From Collinsella sp. TM09-10AT (GTDB lineage Bacteria > Actinomycetota > Coriobacteriia > Coriobacteriales > Coriobacteriaceae), in contig NZ_QSOP01000001.1 of the NCBI RefSeq assembly GCF_003436275.1, positions 58,382 to 122,381 on the forward strand: a stretch of 64,000 nt of DNA, read 5' to 3'. The notes beneath the pieces are model-generated. The model saw only the letters and a program-made list of their open reading frames with translations, did no database searches and had not been told where the DNA came from. Shown one piece after another: positions 33,850-45,302 of this stretch (position 1 is the stretch's first letter; the number at the start of each line of letters is the position of its first letter). The position numbers and the translations under genes were made by a program.

Positions 33850-35148
33850 TTGAACATCACCGCTTCTGACGTCAAGGACGCCAAGCTCACCGCTACGGTC
33901 ACCATCCCGGCCGCCGACGTCGACGCCGCGATCAAGAAGGCCTACAAGGACACCGCCAAGAAGTACCGCTTCCCGGGCTTCCGTGCCGGCAAGGCTCCCC
34001 GTCCGGTCATCGATTCCGCTCTTGGCGCCGAGGCTACCCTCGCTCAGGCCACCAACGACCTGATCGCCGCCAACGAGCCCGCCGTCCTCAACGAGCTGGA
34101 CATCGTCCCCACCAAGAACGGTGACTACAAGGAGCTCGACCTCGCCAAGGATCACGAGGACTACACCTACACCGTCGAGTTCTCCCTGCGTCCTGCTGCC
34201 GAGCTCTCTTCCTTCGACGCCGTCGAGATCGAGATGCCCCCTGCGGAGGTCACCGAGTCCGAGATCAACAACCAGGTCGAGATGCTCCTCAGCTACCGTG
34301 CCACCTTCGAGGACGTCGAGGGTCGCGCCGTCGAGGCTGACGACTATGTGACCGTCGACCTCAAGGCCGTCGAGAACGCCGACAACTTTGCCGCCGAGGG
34401 TCGCATGCTCATCGCCGGTAGCGACAGCAACCCCAAGGAGTTCAACGAGGCCCTGATCGGCGCTAACGTTGACGACGTCAAGACCGTCACCTGGACCGAC
34501 GAGGTCGAGGAGGGCGAGGAGGCCGAGACCCACACCGTCGAGGTCACCGTCAAGGGCATCAAGGTCCGCAATACCCCCGAGCTCACCGACGAGCTCGTTA
34601 AGTCCGACTTTGGCTTCGACAGCATCGACGCCATGCGCGACGCCATCAAGATCGAGATCGAGCAGGACAAGGCTTCCCGCCTCCCTGCCGAGAAGGAGAA
34701 CCGTTGCGTCTCCGCTCTCGCTGAGCGCCTGCAGCTCGACGAGATGGATGCCGACTACGAGCAGTCCGTCTTTGAGGAGCTTGGCCAGAACTTCCTGTCC
34801 AACCTCGCTGCCCGCGGCATGACCCTGGACACCTGGCTGCCCGCTTCCGGTCTGACCATGGAGCAGTTCATCGGCGACCTGCACAAGCAGGCCAACGACG
34901 TTGCCCGTGAGTCCCTGGCGCTCGACGCCCTCGCCCGTGAGCTCAAGATTGAGGTCACCGAGGACGACATCAACGCCGAGTTCGAGAAGGCCGGCGTCAA
35001 GGACGTCGAGGCTTCCAAGGCCGAGTTCATCGCCGATGGCCGCATGCCTGCCGTCCGTGATTCCATCCGTCGCTCCAAGGCCGTCGACCACCTGGTCGAG
35101 AACGCCAAGGTGACCGAGGTCGACGAGACCGCCAAGGACGCCGAGTAA
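33850..35148 (+). CDS. tig: Trigger factor, ribosome-associated chaperone/PPIase
   Basis: A 432-residue chaperone that meets nascent chains at the ribosome exit. The ribosome-binding signature GFRAGKAP is at 43-50, a PPIase domain follows (about 155-240, with VTVDLKA), and the C-terminal helical arms complete it. The TTG at 33850 was chosen: AGGAGG at 33838-33843 gives six-base spacing, whereas the GTG at 33847 would leave only three. Very strong C/G third-position bias suggests high expression. The tig-clpP-clpX order is a common bacterial arrangement and links folding with proteolysis. Confidence 0.94.
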   Translation: MNITASDVKDAKLTATVTIPAADVDAAIKKAYKDTAKKYRFPGFRAGKAPRPVIDSALGAEATLAQATNDLIAANEPAVLNELDIVPTKNGDYKELDLAKDHEDYTYTVEFSLRPAAELSSFDAVEIEMPPAEVTESEINNQVEMLLSYRATFEDVEGRAVEADDYVTVDLKAVENADNFAAEGRMLIAGSDSNPKEFNEALIGANVDDVKTVTWTDEVEEGEEAETHTVEVTVKGIKVRNTPELTDELVKSDFGFDSIDAMRDAIKIEIEQDKASRLPAEKENRCVSALAERLQLDEMDADYEQSVFEELGQNFLSNLAARGMTLDTWLPASGLTMEQFIGDLHKQANDVARESLALDALARELKIEVTEDDINAEFEKAGVKDVEASKAEFIADGRMPAVRDSIRRSKAVDHLVENAKVTEVDETAKDAE

Positions 35149-35224
35149 TTCTCGCCACCTTGCCCGCGAGCGCATGCGTGCGCCTGTGATGGGGTAAAGT
35201 TATAAGCCGGTTATCCGGTTGCTT

Positions 35225-35268
35225 CGTACGGTGCCAGCCAATGCATAGCATGCGGGCACCGTACGTTT
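35225..35268 (+). terminator. Terminator-like hairpin between tig and clpP
   Basis: CGTACGGTGCC (35225-35235) pairs with GGCACCGTACG (35255-35265), then TTTAT. Confidence 0.75.
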
Positions 35269-35311
35269 ATCTAGAACCAATTTGGTCCGCAAGAGAGAAA
35301 TGGAGATGCGT

Positions 35312-35932
35312 ATGATCGCTAAGTTCGATTCCGCCCTCGTGCCATACGTTATCGAGCAGACGCCGCGCGGCGAGCGCAGCTACGATATCTATTCGCGCCT
35401 GCTCAACGATCGCATCATCTTCTTGGGCGAGGAGATCAACTCCGTCAGCGCCAACCTGGTCGTTGCCCAGCTACTGCATCTTGAGAGCCAGGATGCCGAG
35501 AAGGATATCTCGCTCTACATCAATTCGCCCGGCGGCGAGGTTTACTCCGGCCTGGCGATTCTTGACACCATGAACTTTATCAAGCCGCAGGTCTCCACCA
35601 TTTGCGTGGGTATGGCCGCGTCCATGGCCGCCGTGCTGCTTTCGGCTGGCGCCAAGGGCAAGCGCTTCTGCCTGCCGCACTCCAAGGTTATGATTCACCA
35701 GCCCAGCGGCGGTGCCCAGGGTCAGCAGACCGAGATCGAGATCGTTGCCGAGGAGATCAAGAAGACCCGTCGCGAGCTCAACCAGATCCTGTCCGATGCC
35801 TCGGGCCAGCCCATCGAGAAGGTCCAGGCAGATACCGAGCGTGACAATTACCTGACCGCCGCCGAGGCCCTCGACTACGGCCTGATCGACCGCATCGTCA
35901 CCTCGCGCGACTTGGCCGCGAAGGACGCCTAG
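35312..35932 (+). CDS. clpP: ATP-dependent Clp protease proteolytic subunit
   Basis: A 206-residue serine protease that forms the ClpP tetradecamer. Catalytic triad: S104 (GMAASMAA), H129 (SKVMIHQP) and D178. ATG 35312 gives a normal ClpP N-terminus and has GGAG six bases upstream; ATGs at 35300 and 35306 are alternatives. The clpX gene starts one base after the stop, so ClpXP is produced from one message. Confidence 0.95.
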   Translation: MIAKFDSALVPYVIEQTPRGERSYDIYSRLLNDRIIFLGEEINSVSANLVVAQLLHLESQDAEKDISLYINSPGGEVYSGLAILDTMNFIKPQVSTICVGMAASMAAVLLSAGAKGKRFCLPHSKVMIHQPSGGAQGQQTEIEIVAEEIKKTRRELNQILSDASGQPIEKVQADTERDNYLTAAEALDYGLIDRIVTSRDLAAKDA

Positions 35933-35933
35933 G

Positions 35934-37346
35934 ATGGCCGGTAACATGCAGGACAACTTTGACGAGAACGGCAACCCCATTCGCTGCTCCTTCTGCGGAA
36001 AAGAACAGGGCCAGGTCCGACGCCTCGTAAAGGGCCCGACCAACATCTTTATCTGTGACGAGTGCGTCGCCGCCTGCTCCGAGATTCTGGAGGAGTCGCT
36101 GGCTTCGGACTTTATGGACGCTGCCCGCAACGGCAAGCTGCCGGGCTTCCTCAATGATCACGGCCAGGCTGCCGGGCAGCCCGCCATGGATCCCGAGGCC
36201 GAGGGCTTTGAGCTCGAGGACGACCGCCAGGTCATCACGCACGTGCCGACGCCGCACGAGATCTATGACGAGCTTTCGGCCTATGTCATGGGCCAAGAGG
36301 ACGCCAAGCGCGCCATGTCGGTTGCCGTGTACAACCACTATCGCCGCGTGATTGAGGGCGGCGCCGCGGTGTCTGCCTTTGACGAGGCATCGGGCATGGG
36401 CTCGCAGTTCGATGACGATATGGACGAGGTAGAGCTCGCCAAGTCCAACATCCTGCTGCTCGGTCCCACCGGTACCGGCAAGACCCTGCTCGCCCAGACG
36501 CTCGCGCGCATCCTCGAGGTGCCGTTTGCCATCGCCGATGCTACCGCGCTTACCGAGGCTGGCTATGTGGGCGAGGACGTGGAGAACATCCTGCTCAAGC
36601 TCATCAACGCTGCCGATGGCGATATCGAGCGCGCGCAGGTGGGCATCATCTACGTTGACGAGATTGATAAGATCGCCCGCAAGGCAGAGAACCTCTCCAT
36701 CACTCGCGACGTCTCGGGCGAGGGCGTTCAGCAGGCGCTGCTTAAGATTCTTGAGGGCACGGTGGCCAGCGTTCCGCCCACCGGCGGCCGTAAGCATCCC
36801 CAGCAGGAGCTCCTGCAGATCGACACGACCAACATCCTGTTCATCTGCGGCGGTGCCTTTGTGGGCCTGGATAAGATCATCGCCGATCGCGTGGGCAACA
36901 AGGGCGTGGGCTTTAACTCCGAGATCGCCGGCCCCACCTCGGTCGACGAGAACGACCTGCTGCGTCAGGTGCTCCCGCAGGACCTCAACGCCTTTGGCAT
37001 GATCCCGGAGTTTGTGGGACGTACGCCCGTTGTCACCCAGACGCAGGCGCTCGACGAGGACGACCTGGTGTCGATTCTGACCGAGCCCAAGAACGCCGTG
37101 GTGCGCCAGTACCGCAAGATGTTCCAGCTTGAGGATGTCGATCTTGAATTTGAGGACGCGGCCCTGCACGAGATCGCCCGCATGGCGCTCGCCCGCAAGA
37201 CCGGCGCCCGCGGCCTGCGTTCCATCTGCGAGGACGTGCTTCAGCAGACGATGTTCGACCTCCCCAGCGAGGAGGGCGTTTCCAAGGTCATCGTGACCGA
37301 AGCCTCCGTAAAGGGCGAAGAACAGCCCCAGCGCATCTATGGGTAA
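35934..37346 (+). CDS. clpX: Clp protease ATP-binding subunit ClpX
   Basis: A 470-residue AAA+ unfoldase feeding ClpP. The N-terminal zinc-binding domain has C18, C21, C41 and C44. Walker A GPTGTGKT is at 177-184, Walker B is IIYVDEID, and the sensor and C-terminal domain are intact ([17 protein letters not shown]). A spacer of about 65 residues after the zinc finger and an acidic insert ([11 protein letters not shown]) lengthen it compared with E. coli ClpX. The start ATG is one base after the clpP stop; the in-frame ATG 35946 is an alternative. Confidence 0.95.
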   Translation: MAGNMQDNFDENGNPIRCSFCGKEQGQVRRLVKGPTNIFICDECVAACSEILEESLASDFMDAARNGKLPGFLNDHGQAAGQPAMDPEAEGFELEDDRQVITHVPTPHEIYDELSAYVMGQEDAKRAMSVAVYNHYRRVIEGGAAVSAFDEASGMGSQFDDDMDEVELAKSNILLLGPTGTGKTLLAQTLARILEVPFAIADATALTEAGYVGEDVENILLKLINAADGDIERAQVGIIYVDEIDKIARKAENLSITRDVSGEGVQQALLKILEGTVASVPPTGGRKHPQQELLQIDTTNILFICGGAFVGLDKIIADRVGNKGVGFNSEIAGPTSVDENDLLRQVLPQDLNAFGMIPEFVGRTPVVTQTQALDEDDLVSILTEPKNAVVRQYRKMFQLEDVDLEFEDAALHEIARMALARKTGARGLRSICEDVLQQTMFDLPSEEGVSKVIVTEASVKGEEQPQRIYG

Positions 37347-37360
37347 ATAGCGCCCGTTTA

Positions 37361-37386
37361 GGTCCCGCGGCAACCACCGCGGGACC
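37361..37386 (+). terminator. Terminator-like hairpin after clpX
   Basis: GGTCCCGCGG (37361-37370) / CCGCGGGACC (37377-37386), perfect 10-bp stem with a six-base loop; only a short T-rich tail follows. Confidence 0.7.
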
Positions 37387-37393
37387 TGCTATT

Positions 37394-37476
37394 TAGGGAC
37401 AGGTTTATTTTGGTCGGTTTTATATGGGCAACTGTCGTTTCCCCTGATAAAACCTACCAGAATAAACCTGTCCCTA
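37394..37476. repeat. GGGACAG-type nested hairpin, copy 5
   Basis: TAGGGACAGGTTTATT (37394-37409) pairs with AATAAACCTGTCCCTA (37461-37476). TGGT-GGTTTTAT and ATAAAACC-ACCA continue inward. The left arm is nearly the same as that of the copy at 24042. Confidence 0.8.
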
Positions 37477-37550
37477 TTCGGCAGGTATGCCTGTGCTATT
37501 CTGTGAGATTGTCAAGTTAGTACCTTCAGACTGAAGTAATCGATACCTAA

Positions 37551-37663
37551 GGCGTGTCCGCCTGCTTGGTTTTCGTAGATTCCGCACGAGCCGAAGAGCA
37601 CTAAATGTGCTCTTCGTGCGAGCCAGGACCTGACCGAGCGAAAACCAAGCAGGCGGACACGCC
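37551..37663. repeat. Long nested hairpin C in the valS leader
   Basis: A perfect 25-bp outer stem runs from 37551-37575 (starts GGCGTGTCCGCC) to 37639-37663. The inner stem is CGAAGAGCAC (37592-37601) / GTGCTCTTCG (37607-37616) with an extension. It ends 20 bases before the valS start codon and has no T run, so it is not a simple terminator. Confidence 0.8.
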
Positions 37664-37683
37664 GGCGGGACAGGGAGAGATAT

Positions 37684-40380
<2,697 letters not shown>

Positions 40381-40431
40381 GCGTTACTGGGGGACGCGGT
40401 TTGGGGCATTGCTCGCTACTGCGGACACCTA

Positions 40432-40455
40432 TTCCGCCGTTCTAACGAACGGCGG
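40432..40455 (+). terminator. Terminator-like hairpin after valS
   Basis: CCGCCGTT / AACGGCGG around a CTAACG-type loop; no strong T run. Confidence 0.5.
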
Positions 40456-40470
40456 CTGACTCGACGCTGC

Positions 40471-40569
40471 AAACGCCTCTGATGGCCAATCTGCCGTTCA
40501 ACTTCGGGCGCATGGGCATAAGCCCTATGCGCCCTTGTTTCACGGCACCTTGGCTCATCAGAGGCGTTT
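40471..40569. repeat. Long nested hairpin D upstream of folC
   Basis: AAACGCCTCTGATG (40471-40484) pairs with CATCAGAGGCGTTT (40556-40569), with CCAA / TTGG inside. The inner stem is GGGCGCAT (40506-40513) / ATGCGCCC (40527-40534). The middle zone has CTGCCGTTCAA opposite TTTCACGGCAC, echoing hairpin A. Confidence 0.8.
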
Positions 40570-40611
40570 TCGCTGACTATCCTCAACCTATACTGTTTTA
40601 TTTTTCTATGA

Positions 40612-41970
40612 ATGGCGGTTCTAAAAATGCCTAAGCGTTCCGGCTTGTATACCGTTCCTTTTGAGTTTGATTTGCTTTCGTTTGATGAGGTTGTTGGGCT
40701 TGCTGCTGATACGGGGCGGATTTCTGGGGATGCTGGTCCTCTGCTCGAGACGGTTGTCGATATGCTCGATGAGCTGGGACGTCCGGATGAGTATTTCGAT
40801 TGCATTCAGGTTGCCGGTACCAATGGCAAGACTTCGACCACGCGTTTTTCGGCTGCCATTCTTCGTGGTGAGGGGCTCAAGACCGCGCTGTATACGTCGC
40901 CACAGCTGGTACGCTATCCCGAGCGCATGGAAGTCGATGGATGCGTCGTGAGCGATGAGGCATTCGCCCGTGGCGTTTCGGCCGCTGTTGAGGCGGGGCA
41001 TCGAGTGAATGCCCGTCGTGTGGCGGCGGGGGAGCGTGCCTATACCATCACGCCGTTTGACCTTTTGACGGCTGCTGCACTTGTGGTGTTTGCCGAGGCT
41101 CGCGTGGATGTTGCCGTGCTTGAGGTTGGCATGGGCGGACGCTGGGATGCTACGAGTGCGACTGATCCCGTGGCCGTCGCCATTACGGGTATTGGGCTCG
41201 ATCACACACGTATTTTGGGCGATACGCTCGAGGCCATTGCGGGGGAGAAGGCTGCGGTTATTAAGCCTGGGCGATTGGTTGTTTTGGGCGAGGGCACGCA
41301 TGAGCCGAGCGTTCAGCGCGTAATGGATACGCGCTGCCGCGAGTGCGGTGTGGTGCCGCTGGTTGTGAGCCATTCCACGACCAAGGTACCGGCGCATGTA
41401 GGCGATACCGTGGAGTTTAGCTGTACTACACCGCGTGCCATCTATACGTCGAGTATGGTTAAGCCGGCGTATCAGCCGCAGAATGCTGCGTGCGCGATTA
41501 TGCTGTGCGAGGGGTATCTGGCTCGCGAGCTCGATCAAGACAAGCTCGATGTGTCGCTTGTGGGCTGCCCCACGCCGGGCCGATTTGATGTGCTGGGAAC
41601 TGATCCGCTCAAGCTGATCGACGCCTGCCATAACCCTCAGAGCTGCGAGAACTTTGTGAGCGCGCTGGACGAGATCGATCCGTGCGTAGAGAATCGCCCC
41701 ACGCTGCTGTGCGCTGCGCTGGCCGACAAGGACGTGGCGGGTATCGTTGACGTACTGATCCCGGCCTTCCCGCGCGTGGTTGTGACCCAGACCGATTCCG
41801 ACCGCGCCCTGTCGGCAGAGGAGCTTGCCGCACTTGTGGACGCCGACAAGCTCGCGGGCGTGTATCCGAGCGTGTCCGAGGCCCTCGCTGCCTTCGATGC
41901 CGCGGGCGAGCCCTTCGTAGCAGCCGGTACCATCACCCTAGCCGGCGAAGTAGCGGGGCTGCTCCGTTAA
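40612..41970 (+). CDS. folC: Folylpolyglutamate / dihydrofolate synthase
   Basis: A 452-residue Mur-ligase-family enzyme that adds glutamate to folates. The P-loop GTNGKTST is at 69-76; YTSPQLVRYPERM follows, then the conserved GMGGRWDATS and GLDHTRILGDT. The C-terminal Mur domain contains DACHNPQS. ATG 40612 lacks a good ribosome site, as does ATG 40627, so the exact start is uncertain. Codon use in the first third is less biased than in valS. It is followed by a cluster of repeats. Confidence 0.92.
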   Translation: MAVLKMPKRSGLYTVPFEFDLLSFDEVVGLAADTGRISGDAGPLLETVVDMLDELGRPDEYFDCIQVAGTNGKTSTTRFSAAILRGEGLKTALYTSPQLVRYPERMEVDGCVVSDEAFARGVSAAVEAGHRVNARRVAAGERAYTITPFDLLTAAALVVFAEARVDVAVLEVGMGGRWDATSATDPVAVAITGIGLDHTRILGDTLEAIAGEKAAVIKPGRLVVLGEGTHEPSVQRVMDTRCRECGVVPLVVSHSTTKVPAHVGDTVEFSCTTPRAIYTSSMVKPAYQPQNAACAIMLCEGYLARELDQDKLDVSLVGCPTPGRFDVLGTDPLKLIDACHNPQSCENFVSALDEIDPCVENRPTLLCAALADKDVAGIVDVLIPAFPRVVVTQTDSDRALSAEELAALVDADKLAGVYPSVSEALAAFDAAGEPFVAAGTITLAGEVAGLLR

Positions 41971-41984
41971 CCCATCCCCTCATC

Positions 41985-42051
41985 AGTTGCGGTGAAATAC
42001 GGACTGTTTTACAAGCCAGAAGCCTCAAACAGTCCGTATATCACCGCAACT
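41985..42051. repeat. 67-bp inverted-repeat element, copy 2
   Basis: AGTTGCGGTG-AAATACGGACTGTTT on the left mirrors AAACAGTCCGTATAT-CACCGCAACT on the right. It is related to 29636-29708. Confidence 0.75.
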
Positions 42052-42056
42052 CAAAA

Positions 42057-42088
42057 GCAGTCAATTTGGGACGGGGCTTTTTGGCTGC
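42057..42088 (+). terminator. Hairpin with conserved loop TTTGGGACGGGGCT, copy 1
   Basis: GCAGTCAA and TTGGCTGC pair around TTTGGGACGGGGCTTT. A relative with the same loop in the opposite orientation lies at 43504-43541. It may end the folC transcript. Confidence 0.55.
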
Positions 42089-42111
42089 CCTGCGCCTCGA
42101 GTTGACTTGCT

Positions 42112-42273
42112 CGCCACGAAATGGCCCTATTTACTACGTTTGACCGGTAACCCTCGACCATACAGAGAATTGCGAAATCAAAACCGCAGGTAGATGGCTC
42201 GCCATTTTTCAAAAAAGACCCGCATGGTCGACTCATGCGGGTTAAACGTAGTAGATAGGCCGTTTTCGTGGCG
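42112..42273. mobile_element. MITE-like 162-bp repeat, copy 2
   Basis: Same length, orientation and ends as 27647-27808: left CGCCACGAAATGGCCC..., right ...GGCCGTTTTCGTGGCG, both with TACTACGTTT-type inner ends. The interior shares CCCTCGACCATA and AAAACCGCAGGTAGATGGC. The middle gains its own small hairpin CCCGCATG / CATGCGGG. Confidence 0.75.
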
Positions 42274-42286
42274 CGGCGTTTGTAAG

Positions 42287-42317
42287 ATGTGTCAAAGGGG
42301 CTCTCCCTTTGACACAT
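42287..42317. terminator. GGGAC-type hairpin, copy 6
   Basis: ATGTGTCAAAGGG (42287-42299) / CCCTTTGACACAT (42305-42317) around GCTCT. It lies immediately after the stop of the - strand peptidase gene and may end that transcript. Confidence 0.7.
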
Positions 42318-42320
42318 TGC

Positions 42321-43409
42321 CTAGTCTAGGCGGACCGGATCGTGGGGGTAGGCGTTGAGAATCTCGACGCCGTTCTCGGTCACCAGGGCCAGGTCCTCGA
42401 TGCGGACGCCGGTGCGGTCGGGGAGGTAGATGCCCGGTTCGATGGAGAACGTCATGCCCGGCTCTACGACCTGCTCGTTGACGAGCGAGACGTCGCCCGG
42501 CTCGTGGTCCTGCAGGCCGATCGAGTGACCCAGGCGATGCGTAAAGTATTCGCCGTAGCCCGCGTCTTCAATCACATCGCGTGCGGCGCGGTCCAGGTCG
42601 CACATGCGCACGCCCGGTGCGATGAGCGCTTCGGCGGCCTCGTTGGCGCGGCGCACGATGTCGTAGATGCGTGCCGTCTCCTCGTCCGGCTCGCCCCAAA
42701 AGAACGTGCGCGTCATGTCCGAGCAATAGTTGCAGCGGCGTCCGCCAATGTCGAACAGCACCACGTCGCCGCGCTTGAGCACAGTGTCGTCGGGTTCGTG
42801 ATGCGGGTCGCCGGCGTTGGCGCCAAAGCTCACGATGGGCGGAAAGCTAAAGCCCTCGCAGCCGTGCTTGCGATACAGGCCGAGCATCTGGTCGGCAATC
42901 TCGCGTTCCGTCACGCCCTCGTGGACAAGCTTAATAGCATCGGCCATTACAGCGTCGTTAGCGGTCGAGGACGCACGCATGAGCTCCTGCTCGGTGGCAT
43001 CCTTGTGGGTGCGTGCGGCGGTGACGGCAAAGTCACCCAGGAAAAACTCGCTTGCGGCGTGGCGCTCCATGAGCGGCATCAAAAAGCCGGAGCGCATGAC
43101 GGTGTCGATGCCGAGCGGTTTGGTCGGATCGACCTCGCGAGCGATGGCGTCGGCCACGACATCGGTATCGGTGTGATAGGCGACGCGGGCATTGTCGTAC
43201 TCGGGCAGTTGATGCAGTGCGTTGACCAGGATCACCGGCTCGGCATCGCGCACGAGCAGCACGCCGCAAAAACGCTCGAACATATCGGCATAAAAGCCGG
43301 TCAGGTAATAGATCGACCACGGGTCATTCACGAGCAGCTGCGCACCGGGGTGCTGATCCTCGAGCGCATCGAGCACGCGCGCCATGCGCTGGTCATCGAC
43401 ATGTGCCAT
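42321..43409 (-). CDS. Xaa-Pro aminopeptidase-like M24 peptidase
   Basis: A 362-residue metallopeptidase of the creatinase/aminopeptidase P family. The N-terminal 130 residues form a creatinase-type domain, and the pita-bread catalytic domain follows. Metal-ligand motifs are visible: DIGGRRCNYCSDMTRTF (first Asp pair), HRLGHSIGLQDHEPG (His) and FSIEPGIYLPDRTGVRIED (two Glu). It probably removes N-terminal residues before proline. The start at 43409 has GAAAGG upstream; a longer frame begins at 43457 without a ribosome site. It is monocistronic on the - strand. Confidence 0.85.
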   Translation of the reverse strand: MAHVDDQRMARVLDALEDQHPGAQLLVNDPWSIYYLTGFYADMFERFCGVLLVRDAEPVILVNALHQLPEYDNARVAYHTDTDVVADAIAREVDPTKPLGIDTVMRSGFLMPLMERHAASEFFLGDFAVTAARTHKDATEQELMRASSTANDAVMADAIKLVHEGVTEREIADQMLGLYRKHGCEGFSFPPIVSFGANAGDPHHEPDDTVLKRGDVVLFDIGGRRCNYCSDMTRTFFWGEPDEETARIYDIVRRANEAAEALIAPGVRMCDLDRAARDVIEDAGYGEYFTHRLGHSIGLQDHEPGDVSLVNEQVVEPGMTFSIEPGIYLPDRTGVRIEDLALVTENGVEILNAYPHDPVRLD

Positions 43410-43503
43410 GAAACATCCTTTCGCTAGGCTGCCACCATGGTATCCCAAGCCCGGCACATAGGGACGTTCCTTTTATGCCGGCACCTGGGGACACTCCTTG
43501 CAA

Positions 43504-43541
43504 AAGCAGCTAAAAGAGCCCCGTCCCAAATTAGCTGCTTA
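43504..43541 (-). terminator. Terminator of the glp-like operon; hairpin with TTTGGGACGGGGCT loop
   Basis: AAGCAGCTAA (43504-43513 region) pairs perfectly with TTAGCTGCTT (43531-43540). Read on the - strand it ends in TTTTGC. It overlaps the stop codon of the DUF1667 gene. The loop matches that of the hairpin at 42057. Just beyond it, the 43440-43500 gap holds a GGGAC-type GGCACATAGGGAC / TTTTATGCC imperfect palindrome. Confidence 0.7.
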
Positions 43542-43937
43542 GGTTGGATCGATGTTCATGCTGGCGACTAGGTCAATGTTGGTGCCGAGAAGATCTTCCA
43601 GCACGACGTCGCCCATGCGGATGGGGGCCTCGACGACCACGCCGCGGATGAGGTCCATGGCTTGGGCGTGGAGTGCCAGCGGGATGGCTTCGGCCGTGCG
43701 CACGGGGAGCAGGGCTTCGTCGCCGCCGGAGACGGCCACGGTCGTCGTGAGCACGCGCATGGGGCAGGTGAGCTCCTGATGTGCGAACGTATCGCCGCGC
43801 GGGCAGTTGTTGCCGGTCACGGAGCGAACTTCCACCACGGCGCCATTTGCGTCGCGCTCCATCTCTACGGTCAGGAGGCACTCGGATGGGCAGGTGGTGC
43901 AGTTGAACTGCAGCGTTTCGATCACGTTATCGCTCAT
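43539..43937 (-). CDS. DUF1667 protein of anaerobic glycerol-3-phosphate dehydrogenase-type operons
   Basis: A 132-residue protein that starts with a cysteine-rich segment (FNCTTCPSECLLTVE, then NNCPRG and LTCPM), likely to bind zinc or an Fe-S cluster, followed by VRTAEAIPLALHAQAMDLIRG. The family is found as the third gene after GlpA-like and FAD-oxidoreductase genes, where it may act as a small electron-transfer subunit; its exact role is unknown. It begins five bases after the upstream gene. Confidence 0.82.
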   Translation of the reverse strand: MSDNVIETLQFNCTTCPSECLLTVEMERDANGAVVEVRSVTGNNCPRGDTFAHQELTCPMRVLTTTVAVSGGDEALLPVRTAEAIPLALHAQAMDLIRGVVVEAPIRMGDVVLEDLLGTNIDLVASMNIDPT

Positions 43938-43942
43938 CTTGG

Positions 43943-45301
43943 TTACGCCTCCTCGATGGGATCGACGGATAGGACAATCTTGCTGGCACCCAGGTCGAGC
44001 GCTTGTTTGATGACCTTCGCAGGCAGCGGGAAGCTCTCCATAACGCTCGGCTTAAACGCGCGGACCTTGCCGGCGAACAGTTCCTCGCCGTCGGCCAAGA
44101 TTCTCACGCGGGCGGTATCGACTGGCCGCCGCACGCGGAAGTTGAGCTTGGTGAGCGCCACGGCCGTAATGCGTCCCGGCAGCGCGTATCCCGCAATGCC
44201 GGCAGGGAAGACCGTGAGCTCGCAGCCCGTGTCCGCGACCGCGTCCGTCTCGGCTCCGCCACCCAGCACGTACGCCGCTGCAGCTGCGCCAGCCCTCTCG
44301 GACTCGGTCGTCACGTTGTCGGCCAGATCGTGCACGTGCAGCACGTTGCCGCAGGCAAAGATGCCCGGCACGCCCGTCTGCAGACTCTGGTCCACCACGG
44401 CGCCGCGCGTGTGCGGGTCAAGCTCCACGCCCGCGGCAACCGAAAGCTCGTTCTCGGGAATCAATCCCACCGAAAGCAGCAGCGTGTCGCACGGAACAAT
44501 GCGCTCGGTCCCCGGAATGGGCGCCAGGTGCTCGTCGACCTGGCTTACCTCGACGGCTTCCACACGGTCGTGCCCGATCACGCGCGTGACGGTGGCGGAC
44601 AGGTGCAGCGGAATGCCAAAGTCGTCCAGGCAGTTCTTGACATTGCGACGCAGTCCGTTGGCGTACGGCATAAGCTCGTACACGCCCTCGACCGAAATCC
44701 CCTCGAGCGTGCAGCGGCGTGCCATGATGAGCCCGATGTCACCCGAGCCCAAAATGACGGCACGCGAGCCGGGCTTGAGGTTTTCGATATTGATGTATCG
44801 CTGCGCCAGGCCGGCCGTAAACACGCCGGCGGGACGGCTGCCGGGGATCTTGATCTCGCTGCGAGTGCGCTCGCGGCATCCCATGGCAAGGACGACCGCG
44901 CGCCCGGTGAGCTGCAGCATGCCGGCGGGGCTCATGAGCGTGACGGTATGGACCGCGGTGTCTTCTGTAGGCTCGCCTGAATCTACCCCAATTACCATGC
45001 TGTTCAGGAACAGCGCAATGTCGGTTGCGTGCACCTGGTCGATAAAGCGCTGCGCGTACTCGGGACCAGTGAGCTCCTGTTTAAAGTGCGACAGGCCAAA
45101 GCCGGGGTGGATGCATTGGCGGAGGATGCCGCCCAGGTGCTGCTCGCGCTCCACGATGGCCACGCGCGCTCCGGCCTTATGCGCGGCCAGTGCGGCCGCC
45201 ATGCCGGCGGGGCCGCCGCCGATAACGACCACGTCGAAGGCTTGCGTTTGTACGGCTTCTACGACGCCGCAATCAATCGCGCTCGATTTGAATTTCGCCA
45301 T
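43943..45301 (-). CDS. FAD/NAD(P)-dependent oxidoreductase, electron-transfer partner of a GlpA-like enzyme
   Basis: A 452-residue flavoprotein with an N-terminal FAD motif VVIGGGPAGMAAALAAHKAG, a second dinucleotide motif VILGSGDIGLIMAR in the middle, and a late GIFACGNVLHVHDLADNV typical of pyridine-nucleotide-disulfide-type oxidoreductases. No redox-active CxxC pair is present. In comparable operons it passes electrons from glycerol-3-phosphate oxidation to an acceptor. It starts one base after the previous gene, behind GGGGGTG. The electron acceptor is unknown. Confidence 0.82.
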   Translation of the reverse strand: MAKFKSSAIDCGVVEAVQTQAFDVVVIGGGPAGMAAALAAHKAGARVAIVEREQHLGGILRQCIHPGFGLSHFKQELTGPEYAQRFIDQVHATDIALFLNSMVIGVDSGEPTEDTAVHTVTLMSPAGMLQLTGRAVVLAMGCRERTRSEIKIPGSRPAGVFTAGLAQRYINIENLKPGSRAVILGSGDIGLIMARRCTLEGISVEGVYELMPYANGLRRNVKNCLDDFGIPLHLSATVTRVIGHDRVEAVEVSQVDEHLAPIPGTERIVPCDTLLLSVGLIPENELSVAAGVELDPHTRGAVVDQSLQTGVPGIFACGNVLHVHDLADNVTTESERAGAAAAAYVLGGGAETDAVADTGCELTVFPAGIAGYALPGRITAVALTKLNFRVRRPVDTARVRILADGEELFAGKVRAFKPSVMESFPLPAKVIKQALDLGASKIVLSVDPIEEA

Positions 45302-45302
45302 C

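Noticed and set aside
28035..35175. Long - strand open frames opposite gdhA (28035-29573), the molybdenum hydroxylase (30700-32415) and tig (33817-35175)
   Set aside because: All mirror highly biased codons of real genes; Leu/Val/Gly-rich translations without motifs.
37477..37683. T-box leader before valS
   Set aside because: No specifier hairpin, AG-bulge or TGGN sequence; the region is dominated by one long perfect hairpin. The thrS leader is likewise too short.
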